64,000 nucleotides of DNA from Marinobacterium ramblicola (GCF_019084545.1 NZ_JAHREP010000028.1:1-64000), one strand, 5' to 3'. Shown: positions 1 through 9,353, counted from the first letter of the stretch. Program-made: numbers and translations. Notes: generated by a model from the sequence alone, not told the origin.

Positions 1-126
1 CAACTGGTTGAGAACAAGGATCATATGAAGCGGTTGGCCATGAGCGCATTGCGTAGCATCCAGAAGCTGCCGAACCTGGTCCGATCATTTTTCAGGCAAC
101 CCGAATGCCAGTATATTGTTTCATGA
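1..126 (+). CDS. C-terminal fragment of an unidentified protein
   Basis: An open frame enters from the left edge in frame 1 and closes at a TGA at 124-126, giving 41 residues that end in ECQYIVS. The fragment is basic, with a predicted helical stretch around MKRLAMSALRSIQKL. It is too short to assign a family. No terminator hairpin with a T-run follows before the next gene at 268. It may be the true end of an upstream gene or a chance open frame. Confidence 0.35.
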   Translation, partial: QLVENKDHMKRLAMSALRSIQKLPNLVRSFFRQPECQYIVS

Positions 127-267
127 CATTACTTTCCGAAATGTTAGTATGTTACCGAGTTACCCACGAACAGTAGACACCTTCTATAGTTAGGTTTACG
201 CCTGACGAGCGGTACACCAGGGAGGTTGAGGCGACTCTGCATTTAAAAACGAATTGGAAGCAAGCCT

Positions 268-486
268 ATGAACCAAGAACAACCCAATAACCCATTACAT
301 GGGTTAACACTTGAAAAAATATTGACTCGGTTAGTGGAGCACTACGGTTGGGATGGTTTATACGCAAGAATAAACATCAACTGCTTCAATAACGAACCGT
401 CGATCAAGTCGTCACTGAAGTTTCTGCGCAAAACCCAGTGGGCGAGAGACAAGGTGGAGTCTCTGTATATCAATACCTTCACCTGA
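268..486 (+). CDS. VF530 family small DNA-binding-like protein (DUF2132)
   Basis: This 72-residue protein matches the small conserved VF530/DUF2132 family almost end to end. The hallmark segments are [12 protein letters not shown] near residue 7, [11 protein letters not shown] near residue 22, and the C-terminal [18 protein letters not shown] family structure from Vibrio fischeri gave the family its name, and a DNA-binding role has been suggested, but the function is not established. The ATG at 268 is preceded by GGAAG at a workable distance. It appears to stand alone: the preceding frame ends at 126 and the following gene is on the other strand. Confidence 0.9.
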   Translation: MNQEQPNNPLHGLTLEKILTRLVEHYGWDGLYARININCFNNEPSIKSSLKFLRKTQWARDKVESLYINTFT

Positions 487-624
487 GGGGCAGGCAGAAG
501 CGGTTACAACTGGGGCCGTGCAGATTGAGTGGCTGAGGTGTCCGTTTTTTGGTGAGAAGGTAGGGGGAGGATCAATGTCCACCCCGTACCGGTAATTGAT
601 CTTGTGTCACTCGGGCAACAGGGC

Positions 625-990
625 TCACAGGCCGTTGAGCATCATGTTGCAGGTCGCCAGTTTCGGCGCGAAAGGGGAGTATTCGGTCGCATTGACCACC
701 GCCTTGACCGCTTTTCCGCCCTCAAAGGTGATGACCATCTCGCACAGCCCTTGAGTCGCCTTTTTGTTCTGAATCATATCGGAGTGGTAGGTCCACACCG
801 TGGTATTGGGGTCGGGATGTACTATGGTGCGTGGCTGACCCAATACCCTTTTTATATCCTCGGGTGTCTGCTCGATCAGGTAGTCGCTCACCTCATCGGG
901 GGTCACAAACCGACTCGTCTGCGTAGCACAGCCGGCGAACAGGAGCCCGATCAAACTGACTGCGAATATTTTGGTGATATTAACCATCAA
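625..990 (-). CDS. Putative outer-membrane or periplasmic lipoprotein
   Basis: The 121-residue product starts with a hydrophobic signal followed by a lipobox, LLFAGC, so Cys21 should be lipidated and the protein anchored in the cell envelope. After it come a short linker and a small domain with a segment like SmpA/OmlA lipoproteins: a helix (DVSDYLIEQTPEDIKRVLGQP) then beta strands ending in WTYHSDM. Two further cysteines near residues 83 and 114 could form a disulfide. No partner gene is adjacent. The lipoprotein assignment is firm; the SmpA-like fold is inference. Confidence 0.75.
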   Translation of the reverse strand: MMVNITKIFAVSLIGLLFAGCATQTSRFVTPDEVSDYLIEQTPEDIKRVLGQPRTIVHPDPNTTVWTYHSDMIQNKKATQGLCEMVITFEGGKAVKAVVNATEYSPFAPKLATCNMMLNGL

Positions 991-1145
991 ATCATTTCCT
1001 TTATACGTCCAGAAGCCCCGGTAGATGGGGGATATTGGGCGGCATTCTATCGAAGCGCTGATTACTCTGGCGATTGAAATTTTTGACTGTTCAGCCTGTT
1101 AGTAACCACTTGATACCGGGTGTCGGAACCGTTAGACAAGGTTGA

Positions 1146-1877
1146 TTAACTTCCGTTCTTAAACAACCCATACCGCCAACCCCGTATCGCAATGATCACC
1201 GTCGCCCCGTGCCGTTGATCTAACTCCAGGGCCACGTCTTCGCGGTTGAACTCCTCGAACTCCCGTGCCAGGCGCTGCATGCGGCGTTGGAACGCCTGGT
1301 TGGATGATTTCGACAGCATGCCGTTGAGCACCAGCAGGCATTCATCCTCGCCCTGGAAGCGGGTGCTGAAGTATTCGGCGGCGATGCGCTGCTGGAAGAA
1401 CTGCTGAATCGGGCCGTTCTCGATCCAGTTGAAGTTGGTGGCGACCTTCAGCTTGATGCGGTTTTTCGGTAGCAGGTCGATGATCTGTAGCCGGTCCAGG
1501 CGCGCCAGTTTCTGGATGCAGGTGTGCTGGTCCAGCTGGTGGACGCGCAGGATGTCGTCCAGGCTCCAGCGGTTGAGCACGCAGACGGTGATTAGCAGCA
1601 GGGTCAGGTCGTTGGCGATCTCGCGCTCCTGTTCGACGGTCAGACGTTCGATCCGGCCCGCCCGCTCCTCCATCAGTTTGACCAGGTCCGAGATCTCGAT
1701 ACCGATCAGCTGGCAGATCTCGTCCAGGCGGGAGAGGGAGAGCTGCTGGGTGGAGAACAGCCGCTTGACGCTGGCTTCGGAGAGGCCAAGCCCCTTGGCC
1801 ACGTCGGCGTAGGTTTTACCCTGGGCTTTGAGGCTATGCTTAAGGGCGGCGATCAAGGCTTTGGTTTGTTTGGCCAT
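1146..1877 (-). CDS. XRE-family helix-turn-helix transcriptional regulator
   Basis: This is a 243-residue protein with an N-terminal Cro/CI-type HTH. The recognition region TYADVAKGLGLSEASVKRLFS lies around residues 22-42, followed by SLSRLDEICQLIGI. The remaining ~170 residues form an all-helical effector domain without a metal or ligand motif I recognise. The LDRLQIIDLLPKNRIKLKV stretch resembles a winged segment seen in similar XRE proteins. The gene diverges from the acyltransferase gene at 2030 with a 152-base spacer, so it could control that gene, itself, or both. That link is positional only. Confidence 0.85.
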   Translation of the reverse strand: MAKQTKALIAALKHSLKAQGKTYADVAKGLGLSEASVKRLFSTQQLSLSRLDEICQLIGIEISDLVKLMEERAGRIERLTVEQEREIANDLTLLLITVCVLNRWSLDDILRVHQLDQHTCIQKLARLDRLQIIDLLPKNRIKLKVATNFNWIENGPIQQFFQQRIAAEYFSTRFQGEDECLLVLNGMLSKSSNQAFQRRMQRLAREFEEFNREDVALELDQRHGATVIIAIRGWRYGLFKNGS

Positions 1878-2029
1878 CCGTGTACCGACTCCGTTCTGTA
1901 TAGGCGGTAGAAAGTATCAAAATATAATACCTTTTGGCGTCTATTGCGCGACACTGAAGGTGTAGGTTGTGAATAAAGAGCGGTAGGGCAGAATTTAACC
2001 ACTTCTAACCCCAAGCAACGGAACCGGCT

Positions 2030-5000
2030 ATGAACCAGCTCTTCAAGATCAAGGGATTTCTGCCCTATATCCTGGTGGTGTTTATCAACGCCTTTGTCGA
2101 TCTTGGCCACAAGATCGTGATTCAGAACACCATCTTCAAAACCTGGGATGGCGAAGTGCAGGTGATTCTGACCGCGATCGTGAACGGTCTGATCCTGCTG
2201 CCCTTTATCCTGCTGTTCTCCCCCTCCGGTTTTCTCGCCGACCGCTTCCCGAAAGAGAAGGTGATGCGCTACGGCGCGCTGGCCGCGGTAGCGGGCACGA
2301 CGCTGATCACGCTGAGCTACTGGATGGGCTGGTTCTGGATGGCGTTCGGCCTGACCCTGCTGCTGGCGATCCAGAGCGCGATCTACTCCCCGGCCAAGTA
2401 TGGTTATATCCGCGAGCTGCTGGGGGATGAACGGCTGGCGCAGGGGAACGCGCAGGTGCAGGCGGTGACCATCGTGTCGATCCTGTCCGGAACCTTCGTG
2501 TTTTCGGCGCTGTTCGAGCAGTTCTACCAGAGCGGTTTCAGCTCCACCGCCGAGATCATGCAGGCGATCATGCCGCTGGGCTACATCCTGATCGCGCTGT
2601 CGGCGCTGGAGTGGCTGATCTGCTGGTACCTGCCCAAACGCTACGCCGGTGATGCTGCCAAGCGGTTTACCCTTGATGCCTACCTCAAGGGCAGCTATCT
2701 GCGCCGCAATATCGTCGCGATCCGCAGTAAAAAGGCGATCTGGCTGTCGATCGTCGGCTTGTCGATGTTCTGGGCGGTGTCCCAGGTGGTGCTGGCGACC
2801 TTCCCGGCCTTTGCCAAGGAGACGCTGCTGGAGACCAATACGCTGGTGATCCAGGGGCTGTTGGCGGTGAGCGGCATCGGCATCGTGATCGGTTCGGTGG
2901 TGGCGGGGCGTGCGTCGCCCAGCCATATCGAGCTGGGGCTGGTGCCGGTGGGTGCAGTAGGGATCGCGGCTAGCCTGTTGCTGCTGCCGCAGTTGGAGAG
3001 CGCCGGCTCAATCGCCGCGCTGTTCCTGCTGCTGGGTGTCTGTGGCGGCTTCTTTATCGTGCCGCTGAATGCGCTGATCCAGTACAGCGCCGGGCAGAAG
3101 CGTTTGGGTACGGTATTGGCGGGCAACAACTGGATCCAGAACATCGCCATGCTCGGCTTCCTCGGACTGGCCGTGGCTTTCTCGTTGCAGGGGCTGGACA
3201 GCCGTGGCCTGCTTTACCTGCTGGCGCTGACCGCCATCGGTGGGGCGATCTACACGATTTACCAGCTGCCGCAGTCGCTGGTGCGGATCGTCGCCGGGGT
3301 GATCCTCAAACGCCACTACCGTGTGACCGTCTCCGGGTTGGATAACCTGCCGAAAGAGGGCGGGGTACTGTTGCTGGGCAACCATATCAGCTGGATCGAC
3401 TGGGCGATGGTGCAGATCGCCTGTCCGCGTTCGGTGCGCTTCGTGATGCTGCGCCGCTACTACGACGTCTGGTACCTGAAGCCGTTCCTGAAGTTCTTCG
3501 GCGCGATTCCGATCAGTCCAGGCCGCAGCCGCGACGCCTTGGCGAGCGTGAACCAGTGCCTGCAAAACGGCGAGGTGGTGTGCCTGTTCCCGGAGGGGGC
3601 GATCAGCCGCACCGGCCATCTGGGCGAGTTCAGGTCCGGTTATGAGCGCGCGGTTGAGGGTCTGGACAGCGGCGACGTGAAGATCGTGCCGTTTTACCTG
3701 CGTGGCCTCTGGGGCAGCCGTCTGTCCCGCTCACATAGCGAAAAACTACGCGAGAACACCCGCGAAGGGTTCAAGCGCGGAGTGATCGTCGCTTTCGGGG
3801 AGCCGCTGGCGGTAGAAACCAAGGCGCAGCAGCTGAAGCAGAAGGTACTCGAGCTGTCGATCACCGCCTGGGAGGGCTACACAGCTCAGCTCGACCCGCT
3901 GCCGCTGGCCTGGCTGAAGGAGGCCAAGCGCAAGCCCGCCGCCGTCAGCCTGATCGACTCAACCGGCGCGCAGTACTCGAATATCCGGGTGGTTGCCGGC
4001 ACCACCGCCATCGCCCAGGCGATGCGCAGGATCAGCCCGCGCAAGACCGAGCATCAGGTAGGGCTGGTGCTGCCCTCCAGCGCTGGCGGCGTGATGGCGA
4101 ACCTGGCGGTGATGCTGAACGGCCAGACCGCGGTAAACCTGAACTTCACCGCCGGTGTGGACGCGGTTCAGGCGGCGATCCGCGCAGGCGAGATTAAAAC
4201 CGTGTACACCTCGGCCCGCTTCGCAAAGAAGCTCGCGGCCAAGGGGATCGAGCTGGAGGCGATGCTCTCCGGTACCCGTGTGGTCTACCTGGAGGAGCTG
4301 AAGGATCGCATGAGCAGCGCCCGCCTGCTCGGCCATCTGCTCAGCGCCCGGTTGCTGCCGGCGGCCTGGCTCTATCGCCTGCACGGCAGGGCAGTGGAGA
4401 GTGACAGCCCCGCGCAGATCCTGTTCTCCAGCGGTAGTGAGGGCACACCCAAGGGCGTGGTGCTGACCCACCGCAACCTGATGGGAAACATCAAGCAGAT
4501 CAGCGATGTGCTGAACACCCGCCGCGAGGATGTGATGATGGCGACGCTGCCGCTGTTCCACTCCTTCGGCCTCACCGTCAACAGCCTGCTGCCGATGGTG
4601 GAGGGGATTCCGGCGGTGTGTCACCCGGACCCCACCGATGTGCTGAATATCGCCAAGGCGATCTCGCAGTACAGGGGCAGTATCCTCTGTGGCACCGCCA
4701 CCTTTCTGCGCCTGTACACCCGTAACCGCAAGGTGCAGCCGATGATGCTGGACTCCCTGCGCATCGTGGTGGCCGGTGCGGAGAAGCTGACCGGCGATGT
4801 GCGCGATGCGTTCGAGCTGAAGTTCAAGAAGACGATCTACGAGGGTTACGGCGCCACCGAAACCGCGCCGGTGGCCAGCGTGAATATCCCCGATGCCATC
4901 GATCCGGGCAGTTGGAAGGTTCAGCAGGGGCAGAAACAGGGCACAGTCGGCCTGCCGCTACCGGGCAGCTGCTTCCGTATTGTCGATCCGGCTACCTATG

Positions 5001-5500
5001 AGACCCTGCCGGTGGGCGAGGATGGCCTGATCCTGATCTCAGGCGGCCAGGTGATGCTGGGCTACCTGAAGAACGAGGAGAAAACCTCCGACGCGATTAT
5101 CGAGCTGGATGGCCGCCGCTGGTACAAGACCGGCGACAAGGGCCATGTCGACGAGGACGGCTTCCTGACCATCGTCGACCGCTACTCCCGTTTCGCCAAG
5201 ATCGGCGGCGAGATGATCAGCCTGGGTGCGGTGGAGGCTGTCGTACGCGAGGTTGTGGGCGAGTTTATGAAGGGCGATGAGATCGAGTTCGCCGCCACCA
5301 ATGTGAAGGACGACAAGAAGGGTGAGCGGGTGGTGCTGCTGATCACTCCGGGGGCTGATGCTGCAACCCTGCGTCAGCGCCTGATCGACCGCGGTACCAA
5401 TCCGTTGATGATCCCCTCTGAGATCATCGAAGTGGAGGCGCTGCCCAAGCTCGGTAGCGGCAAGATAGACTTTGCCGGGCTGAAGCGGCTGGCGGCGTGA
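2030..5500 (+). CDS. aas: LplT-Aas fusion: lysophospholipid transporter / acyltransferase / acyl-ACP synthetase
   Basis: The 1156-residue protein carries three functions of phospholipid repair in one chain. Residues 1-420 are an MFS transporter of the LplT type, which flips lysophospholipids inward. Residues 425-610 are a PlsC acyltransferase domain with the catalytic HX4D at His452-Asp457 and the FPEG substrate motif at 520-523. Residues 640-1156 are an AMP-forming acyl-ACP synthetase with the P-loop-like SSGSEGTPKG at 800-809 and YGATET further on. In E. coli LplT and Aas are separate neighbouring genes, and the fused form is known in other Proteobacteria. The predicted reaction is re-acylation of 2-acyl-glycerophosphoethanolamine at the inner membrane. 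The start ATG at 2030 gives a plausible first TM segment directly. Confidence 0.94.
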   Translation: MNQLFKIKGFLPYILVVFINAFVDLGHKIVIQNTIFKTWDGEVQVILTAIVNGLILLPFILLFSPSGFLADRFPKEKVMRYGALAAVAGTTLITLSYWMGWFWMAFGLTLLLAIQSAIYSPAKYGYIRELLGDERLAQGNAQVQAVTIVSILSGTFVFSALFEQFYQSGFSSTAEIMQAIMPLGYILIALSALEWLICWYLPKRYAGDAAKRFTLDAYLKGSYLRRNIVAIRSKKAIWLSIVGLSMFWAVSQVVLATFPAFAKETLLETNTLVIQGLLAVSGIGIVIGSVVAGRASPSHIELGLVPVGAVGIAASLLLLPQLESAGSIAALFLLLGVCGGFFIVPLNALIQYSAGQKRLGTVLAGNNWIQNIAMLGFLGLAVAFSLQGLDSRGLLYLLALTAIGGAIYTIYQLPQSLVRIVAGVILKRHYRVTVSGLDNLPKEGGVLLLGNHISWIDWAMVQIACPRSVRFVMLRRYYDVWYLKPFLKFFGAIPISPGRSRDALASVNQCLQNGEVVCLFPEGAISRTGHLGEFRSGYERAVEGLDSGDVKIVPFYLRGLWGSRLSRSHSEKLRENTREGFKRGVIVAFGEPLAVETKAQQLKQKVLELSITAWEGYTAQLDPLPLAWLKEAKRKPAAVSLIDSTGAQYSNIRVVAGTTAIAQAMRRISPRKTEHQVGLVLPSSAGGVMANLAVMLNGQTAVNLNFTAGVDAVQAAIRAGEIKTVYTSARFAKKLAAKGIELEAMLSGTRVVYLEELKDRMSSARLLGHLLSARLLPAAWLYRLHGRAVESDSPAQILFSSGSEGTPKGVVLTHRNLMGNIKQISDVLNTRREDVMMATLPLFHSFGLTVNSLLPMVEGIPAVCHPDPTDVLNIAKAISQYRGSILCGTATFLRLYTRNRKVQPMMLDSLRIVVAGAEKLTGDVRDAFELKFKKTIYEGYGATETAPVASVNIPDAIDPGSWKVQQGQKQGTVGLPLPGSCFRIVDPATYETLPVGEDGLILISGGQVMLGYLKNEEKTSDAIIELDGRRWYKTGDKGHVDEDGFLTIVDRYSRFAKIGGEMISLGAVEAVVREVVGEFMKGDEIEFAATNVKDDKKGERVVLLITPGADAATLRQRLIDRGTNPLMIPSEIIEVEALPKLGSGKIDFAGLKRLAA

Positions 5501-5555
5501 CCTGGGGAATTTCGCACCGAATGTTCCAAGGTTGGGATGGGAGTTGATTTTCGGG

Positions 5556-5587
5556 ACAGTCTGCCGCCAAGTATGGCGGCAGACTGT
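5556..5587. other. Perfect 14-bp hairpin downstream of aas
   Basis: ACAGTCTGCCGCCA (5556-5569) pairs perfectly with TGGCGGCAGACTGT (5574-5587) around an AGTA tetraloop, and flanking GGG and TCCC can extend the stem after one bulge. It lies between the convergent ends of aas and the exported-protein gene. Neither side is followed by a T-run, so it is not a textbook intrinsic terminator. It may protect 3' ends, or act as a bidirectional terminator or a REP-like element. Confidence 0.7.
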
Positions 5588-5654
5588 TCCCCGGGTGGTT
5601 GTATGGCGTGTTCCGTAAAGCGATGCCCCTTCCAACCGGGCAGGGTCGACGGTT

Positions 5655-6449
5655 CTAGAACAGCTCCAGTACGTTGCCGTCGAGCGGGTTGCTCACATTA
5701 ACCGCCTGAACCTCCTGCACCGTCAGAGAGCCTTTACCCACTACCGCATAGGCACTGGCCTCGTTATTGGTGGTGGTTACCTCGTAGGGTGCGCCGGTAT
5801 CCGGGTCATAGGCGGTATAGGTGCCGTTGGTCACATCGGCACTGGAGAGTGCCTGCGCGACCACTTCGACCCTATGATCGCCCGGTGCCAGATCGTGCAT
5901 GACAAAGTTGAAGTGATGGGCCGCCGTGGTGCTCAGCACCAGGCCGATCTCTTCGTCCGATACCAGACAGTCGCGCTCGATCACCACCGTGCCTTCATAT
6001 ACGCCATCGCCATCCTCATCGGTGCTGGTGACCTGGCAGCTTTCGATCACGCCGCCGAGCGTGGCGCTCAACTCCTGGAAGCGTTTGGCGAAGGTTACCT
6101 GACCGGGCATCGCCGGTACTCCGTCGACCAGCACGCTGACCTGTATACCGCCTTCGGCGCCCGCGACCTCTGAACTGCCGTTTTTACCTTTAACGTTGGT
6201 TTCAGTGTATAGACCGGCCTCCAGAGAAACGCCGATCAGCAGATCCTTTTTATTCGGCGTGCGGATGGTGGCATTCAGAATGGTCGCGGCCTCAGGGGCA
6301 TCGATTTTATTTGTGTTGCTATCGGCATTGGTCGACAGTAACTGGGTGTCGGCAACATATGCGGCGAATTTTGCGGAGGCCGCATAGGCTGGTGACATAA
6401 TAAAGGCGGTTGCCAGTGCACAGGCGAGGGAAAGTTTGCTCTTGCTCAT
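5655..6449 (-). CDS. Exported protein of unknown function
   Basis: The 264-residue protein has a clear Sec signal peptide: a basic N-terminus MSKSK, a hydrophobic core, and a probable cleavage after AYA near residue 23. The mature part is acidic and beta-rich with repeated hydrophilic turns. One loop, DEDGDG around residue 145, looks like a calcium-binding loop, and two cysteines bracket that loop (about 138 and 160). I do not recognise a family. A structured AT-poor leader precedes it (see 6500-6533), and the gene is transcribed away from an AT-rich spacer. It may be a secreted or periplasmic structural protein. Confidence 0.75.
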   Translation of the reverse strand: MSKSKLSLACALATAFIMSPAYAASAKFAAYVADTQLLSTNADSNTNKIDAPEAATILNATIRTPNKKDLLIGVSLEAGLYTETNVKGKNGSSEVAGAEGGIQVSVLVDGVPAMPGQVTFAKRFQELSATLGGVIESCQVTSTDEDGDGVYEGTVVIERDCLVSDEEIGLVLSTTAAHHFNFVMHDLAPGDHRVEVVAQALSSADVTNGTYTAYDPDTGAPYEVTTTNNEASAYAVVGKGSLTVQEVQAVNVSNPLDGNVLELF

Positions 6450-7134
6450 TGTTTTCTAAGCTCCAACTGCATCTGCATTAAGATGAATACAATCCACTTG
6501 CTGATACCCTCCCACCCGGGAGATATCATCAGCCGTTCCCTGGAGCCGGGGAAAAGGCTTAATAGCCCTATCGATCCGGCAAGGCGGAATGCACAGGAAG
6601 TGGATGGATACAGAGGGCACAGAGGCTGCAGAATGGCAGAGGCTTTGGCCGGTATATCGAGCTTCCAAATACATTCAAGTGAAAGACCCACAGCTACCGG
6701 CAGTAGAGAAGAGTTCTCTTCGGTAGTCCGGCTATCCATCGAGGGACCCGTGACTTTGCGTCATCCGATTGCTCGGATTTTGCCATTATCGGGAGAAGAT
6801 CTTTCCGAGTTACTCCAGCGACTATAAACAAACTGAAACACTTTGGTTTATTGATAGCCCGTTTAACTCGTAAGGGAATACTAACAAGAAAAAAATAAGT
6901 ATGGATATATTTATTTGTTATAAAAGTGCAGGTTTAAGCGTCCAATATTAAAATTTATTCAAGAGTGTAACGTCTGCTTTATATTGAATGTAAACTCAGC
7001 GATACATCGATTAATAATGTGATACAAAAATGAACATTTAAAATGGTGTTCTGGTGATATTGTTATCATTCGGTAACACAATATAAGTGTTTCCGGCTAT
7101 GCTGCTTGTTTTACGCATTTATTACAAACCTTAA
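6450..7134. other. Long non-coding spacer with an AT-rich core
   Basis: No convincing gene lies here. The left part (6450-6780) has ordinary base composition and short open frames on both strands, but these overlap each other, have poor start sites and show no family resemblance. From about 6830 to 7130 the sequence becomes strikingly AT-rich, with many stop codons in all frames and runs such as AAGAAAAAAATAAG. It probably holds the promoter of the minus-strand exported protein gene and perhaps transferred or decayed DNA. Confidence 0.6.
6500..6533 (-). promoter_or_regulatory. Hairpin in the 5' leader of the exported protein gene
   Basis: GCTGAT (6500-6505) pairs with ATCAGC (6528-6533), and inside it CTCCC (6509-6513) pairs with GGGAG (6518-6522) around a four-base loop. 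On the minus strand this folds just upstream of the start codon at 6449, with about 50 bases between. It could influence translation or mRNA stability. I could not match the leader to a known riboswitch class. Confidence 0.35.
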
Positions 7135-7266
7135 ATGTCTGTTTCATCACTGCCGAAGTCCCGGATGCCAGGGCACAATGCCGCGGTCAGGGCGCAGGTC
7201 TACCTGCTCGACAGCGGCAAAGCCGCCATCGCCGATCTGCTGTGCGAGGGCGGCTGCGGTGGATAA
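7135..7266 (+). pseudogene. Possible remnant: 3' end of a degraded gene
   Basis: This is a 43-codon open frame (ATG at 7135, TAA at 7264-7266) whose second half looks genuinely coding: GHNAAVRAQVYLLDSGKAAIADLLC ends in EGGCGG. Base composition switches abruptly from AT-rich upstream to GC-rich inside this frame, and there is no ribosome binding site in front of the ATG. Its stop lies three bases from the dsdA stop on the other strand, which is typical of real convergent gene ends. The best reading is the surviving C-terminus of a gene whose 5' part was lost. A very small intact gene is possible but less likely. Confidence 0.4.
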
Positions 7267-7269
7267 GAC

Positions 7270-8628
7270 TTATTTGAACTGCTTAAGCGCCTCTGCGCCC
7301 AGCGCGTAATACTTGGCCATCTCCTCCACCGGCACCATGTTACCGCCGGTGGCCCAGGCGATATGGGTGGCGTTGTGCAGAGTGGATGTCAGGCCCAGCG
7401 CCTGGAGCGTCTCCTGGTCGGCGCTCATCAACCAGGCGAACCCCGGCAGGCCCGCCGTGGCGGAGGGTTCCACAGCGAGTTTTTCGCTGTCGGTGAGCAG
7501 GGTCACCAGCGCGTACATCCGCTCGTCGCTGAGGGTGTAGATGCCGTCGAGCAGGGGTTCCATGATCTTGCCAATGAAGGCGGAGGCACGGCCGACCGCC
7601 AGCCCGTCGGCGCAGGTCAGGTTGTCCAGGCCGATATCCTGCACGCTGATGCCGTTGTGCAGCCCGGAGTGCATCCCCAGCAGCATGCAGGGGGAGTGGG
7701 TGGGTTCGGCAAAGAAGCAGTGCACGGCATCGCCAAATAGTTGCTTGAGGCCGAAGGCGATACCGCCGGGACCGCCGCCGACGCCGCAAGGCAGGTAAAC
7801 GATCAGAGGGTGCTCAGCGTCCACCGGGATATTCTGTGCCGCCAGTTGCTGCTTCAGGCGTAGCGCCGCGACGCTATAGCCGAGGAACAGCGAGGTGGAG
7901 TCCTCGTCGTCGATAAAGTGGCAGCCCGGCGTATTCAGCGCCTCCTGCCGCCCCTGTGCCACCGCGACGCTGTAGTCGGACTGGTGCTCGACCACGTTGA
8001 CCCCCTCCGAGCGCAGCAGCGCCTTTTTCCACTCCCGCGCATCGGCGGACATATGCACAGTCACCCTGAAGCCGAGCTGGGCGCTGATGATGCCGATGCT
8101 GAGCCCCAGATTGCCGGTGGAGCCGACGGCGATGCTGTGTTGGGCGAATAGTTGGCGAAAGGGTTCGGAGGCGAAGCAGCTGTAGTCGTCCCCGGCGTTA
8201 AGCAGACCATGCTCAAGCGCCAGTTGCTCGGCGTACAGCAGCACCTCGTAGATACCGCCGCGGGCCTTGATCGAGCCGGAGATCGGCAGGTGGCTGTCGC
8301 ACTTGATCAGCAGGTTGTCCGGCACGTCGCTGTGCTGAAACTCGGCGATTAGCTTTGCGCCCCTGTCCACACGGACAAGCTCCGATTCGATGATGCCACC
8401 GCGGGCGGCGGTTTCCGGAAAGGCGACAGAGAAGTAGGTGGCGAAGCGCTCCAGCCGGGCAGCTGCGTCCTCGATATCGGCGTAACTCAGCGGCAGTTGC
8501 TGCTTCACGCGCTCGAACGTGGCTCGCTCGGGGTTTATCCACAGCTGTTCGCGGCACTGCTGCAGGTTTCTCAGTACCGGATCGTCGTTTGCACGGGCGA
8601 TCCAATCGTTAACGGGGGAGAGCGCCAT
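7270..8628 (-). CDS. dsdA: D-serine ammonia-lyase (D-serine dehydratase)
   Basis: This PLP enzyme converts D-serine to pyruvate and ammonia in the cytoplasm. The 452-residue chain is close to the E. coli length (442). Key features are the PLP lysine in GSIKARGG (Lys121), the substrate segment [13 protein letters not shown] just before it, the phosphate-binding [11 protein letters not shown], and the glycine-rich [10 protein letters not shown]. The usual DsdC regulator and DsdX permease are absent next door, so here it stands alone and may serve detoxification of D-serine. It is separated from the haemoglobin gene upstream by 65 bases on the same strand. Confidence 0.94.
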   Translation of the reverse strand: MALSPVNDWIARANDDPVLRNLQQCREQLWINPERATFERVKQQLPLSYADIEDAAARLERFATYFSVAFPETAARGGIIESELVRVDRGAKLIAEFQHSDVPDNLLIKCDSHLPISGSIKARGGIYEVLLYAEQLALEHGLLNAGDDYSCFASEPFRQLFAQHSIAVGSTGNLGLSIGIISAQLGFRVTVHMSADAREWKKALLRSEGVNVVEHQSDYSVAVAQGRQEALNTPGCHFIDDEDSTSLFLGYSVAALRLKQQLAAQNIPVDAEHPLIVYLPCGVGGGPGGIAFGLKQLFGDAVHCFFAEPTHSPCMLLGMHSGLHNGISVQDIGLDNLTCADGLAVGRASAFIGKIMEPLLDGIYTLSDERMYALVTLLTDSEKLAVEPSATAGLPGFAWLMSADQETLQALGLTSTLHNATHIAWATGGNMVPVEEMAKYYALGAEALKQFK

Positions 8629-8693
8629 ATTCCTAACCTTGATCTTTTGGGTGAACAGGGTAGGAGATTAGACCAGAAAACGCTCCCCGACGC

Positions 8694-9083
8694 TTAACGG
8701 TTGCGCACCATATCGGCGATGGCGAACAGCGGCGCCTGGAGCATCTCGCGTAGCTGCGGCTCCACGTCGACCGCTTCCAGCGCCTTGTGCATGCACAGCA
8801 GCCACTGGTCGCGTTCTGACTCGCCGATGGCGTAGCCTTTGTGAGGGCCGGTCATGCAGACGCTGCCATATTTCTCGGCGTAGATCTGCGGGCCACCCAA
8901 CCAACCGATCAGGTATTCCGCCAGACGCTCGCGCATCGGGTTCAGGTCGGCCTTGTGCATGGCGCGGATGCCGGCGGCTTCCGGCAGGCTGTCCATGATG
9001 TCGTAGAAGGCGTCGGTCAGCTCGCGAATCTTCTGTTCACCAAGTACTTCATAGGGAGTGGAGTAGGCTGAGTAATCGGTCAT
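8694..9083 (-). CDS. Group II truncated haemoglobin
   Basis: The 129-residue haem protein has group II (TrHbO) landmarks: Tyr27 at the B10 position in FYDIMD, proximal His81 in GPHKGYAIGESERDQW, and Trp94 at G8. The family binds O2 and reacts with NO or peroxide in the cytoplasm. The start PYEVLGEQKIRELTDAFY matches the family's N-terminal helix, and the length is normal. The gene is upstream of dsdA on the same strand; a functional link between them is not evident. Given nnrS and nsrR elsewhere in the window, an NO-related role is possible but unproven. Confidence 0.92.
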   Translation of the reverse strand: MTDYSAYSTPYEVLGEQKIRELTDAFYDIMDSLPEAAGIRAMHKADLNPMRERLAEYLIGWLGGPQIYAEKYGSVCMTGPHKGYAIGESERDQWLLCMHKALEAVDVEPQLREMLQAPLFAIADMVRNR

Positions 9084-9251
9084 GGCCTGGCTTATCTCGT
9101 CGTTATTATCGTAGGTACCCCTAACGGGAGCTCTTGGAGTGTGTCGGCAGGGCGGATGTGCGGCAAGGCTCGGGGGCGCGAATCGGGGGCGATACTGACG
9201 CCGGTCAAGGTTCGGTCATGTCCCGGAAACGGAGTTATGCTGCAGTGCCGT

Positions 9252-9317
9252 TAGACTAAAGTCTACGAACGCCGCGGGTACAGTTTTCACTACACTGCTC
9301 CTCCCCCCCTATAGGGG
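9252..9317. promoter_or_regulatory. Two palindromes upstream of panB
   Basis: TAGACT-AA-AGTCTA is a perfect inverted repeat at 9252-9265, and CCCCTATAGGGG is a perfect 12-bp palindrome at 9306-9317. Both lie in the 270-base spacer between the divergent haemoglobin and panB genes, with a good Shine-Dalgarno (AACAGGAG) in front of the panB ATG at 9354. The pair looks like binding sites for one or two dimeric regulators. No identity can be given. Confidence 0.45.
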
Positions 9318-9353
9318 AACTCACTTACAGGACTGAATAACAGGAGTCCGGTT

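Noticed and set aside
1853-2926. Long frame antisense to aas overlapping the XRE gene
   Set aside because: It overlaps two real genes and consists of low-complexity R/H/Q/D-rich sequence.
6450-6800. c-di-GMP riboswitch in the leader of the exported protein gene
   Set aside because: A hairpin is present, but the characteristic A-rich junctions and conserved GCAAA-type segments are missing.
6483-6827. 114-codon frame and the opposite 6446-6739 frame
   Set aside because: Both lack a good ribosome binding site and any recognisable domain; they overlap each other in the spacer.
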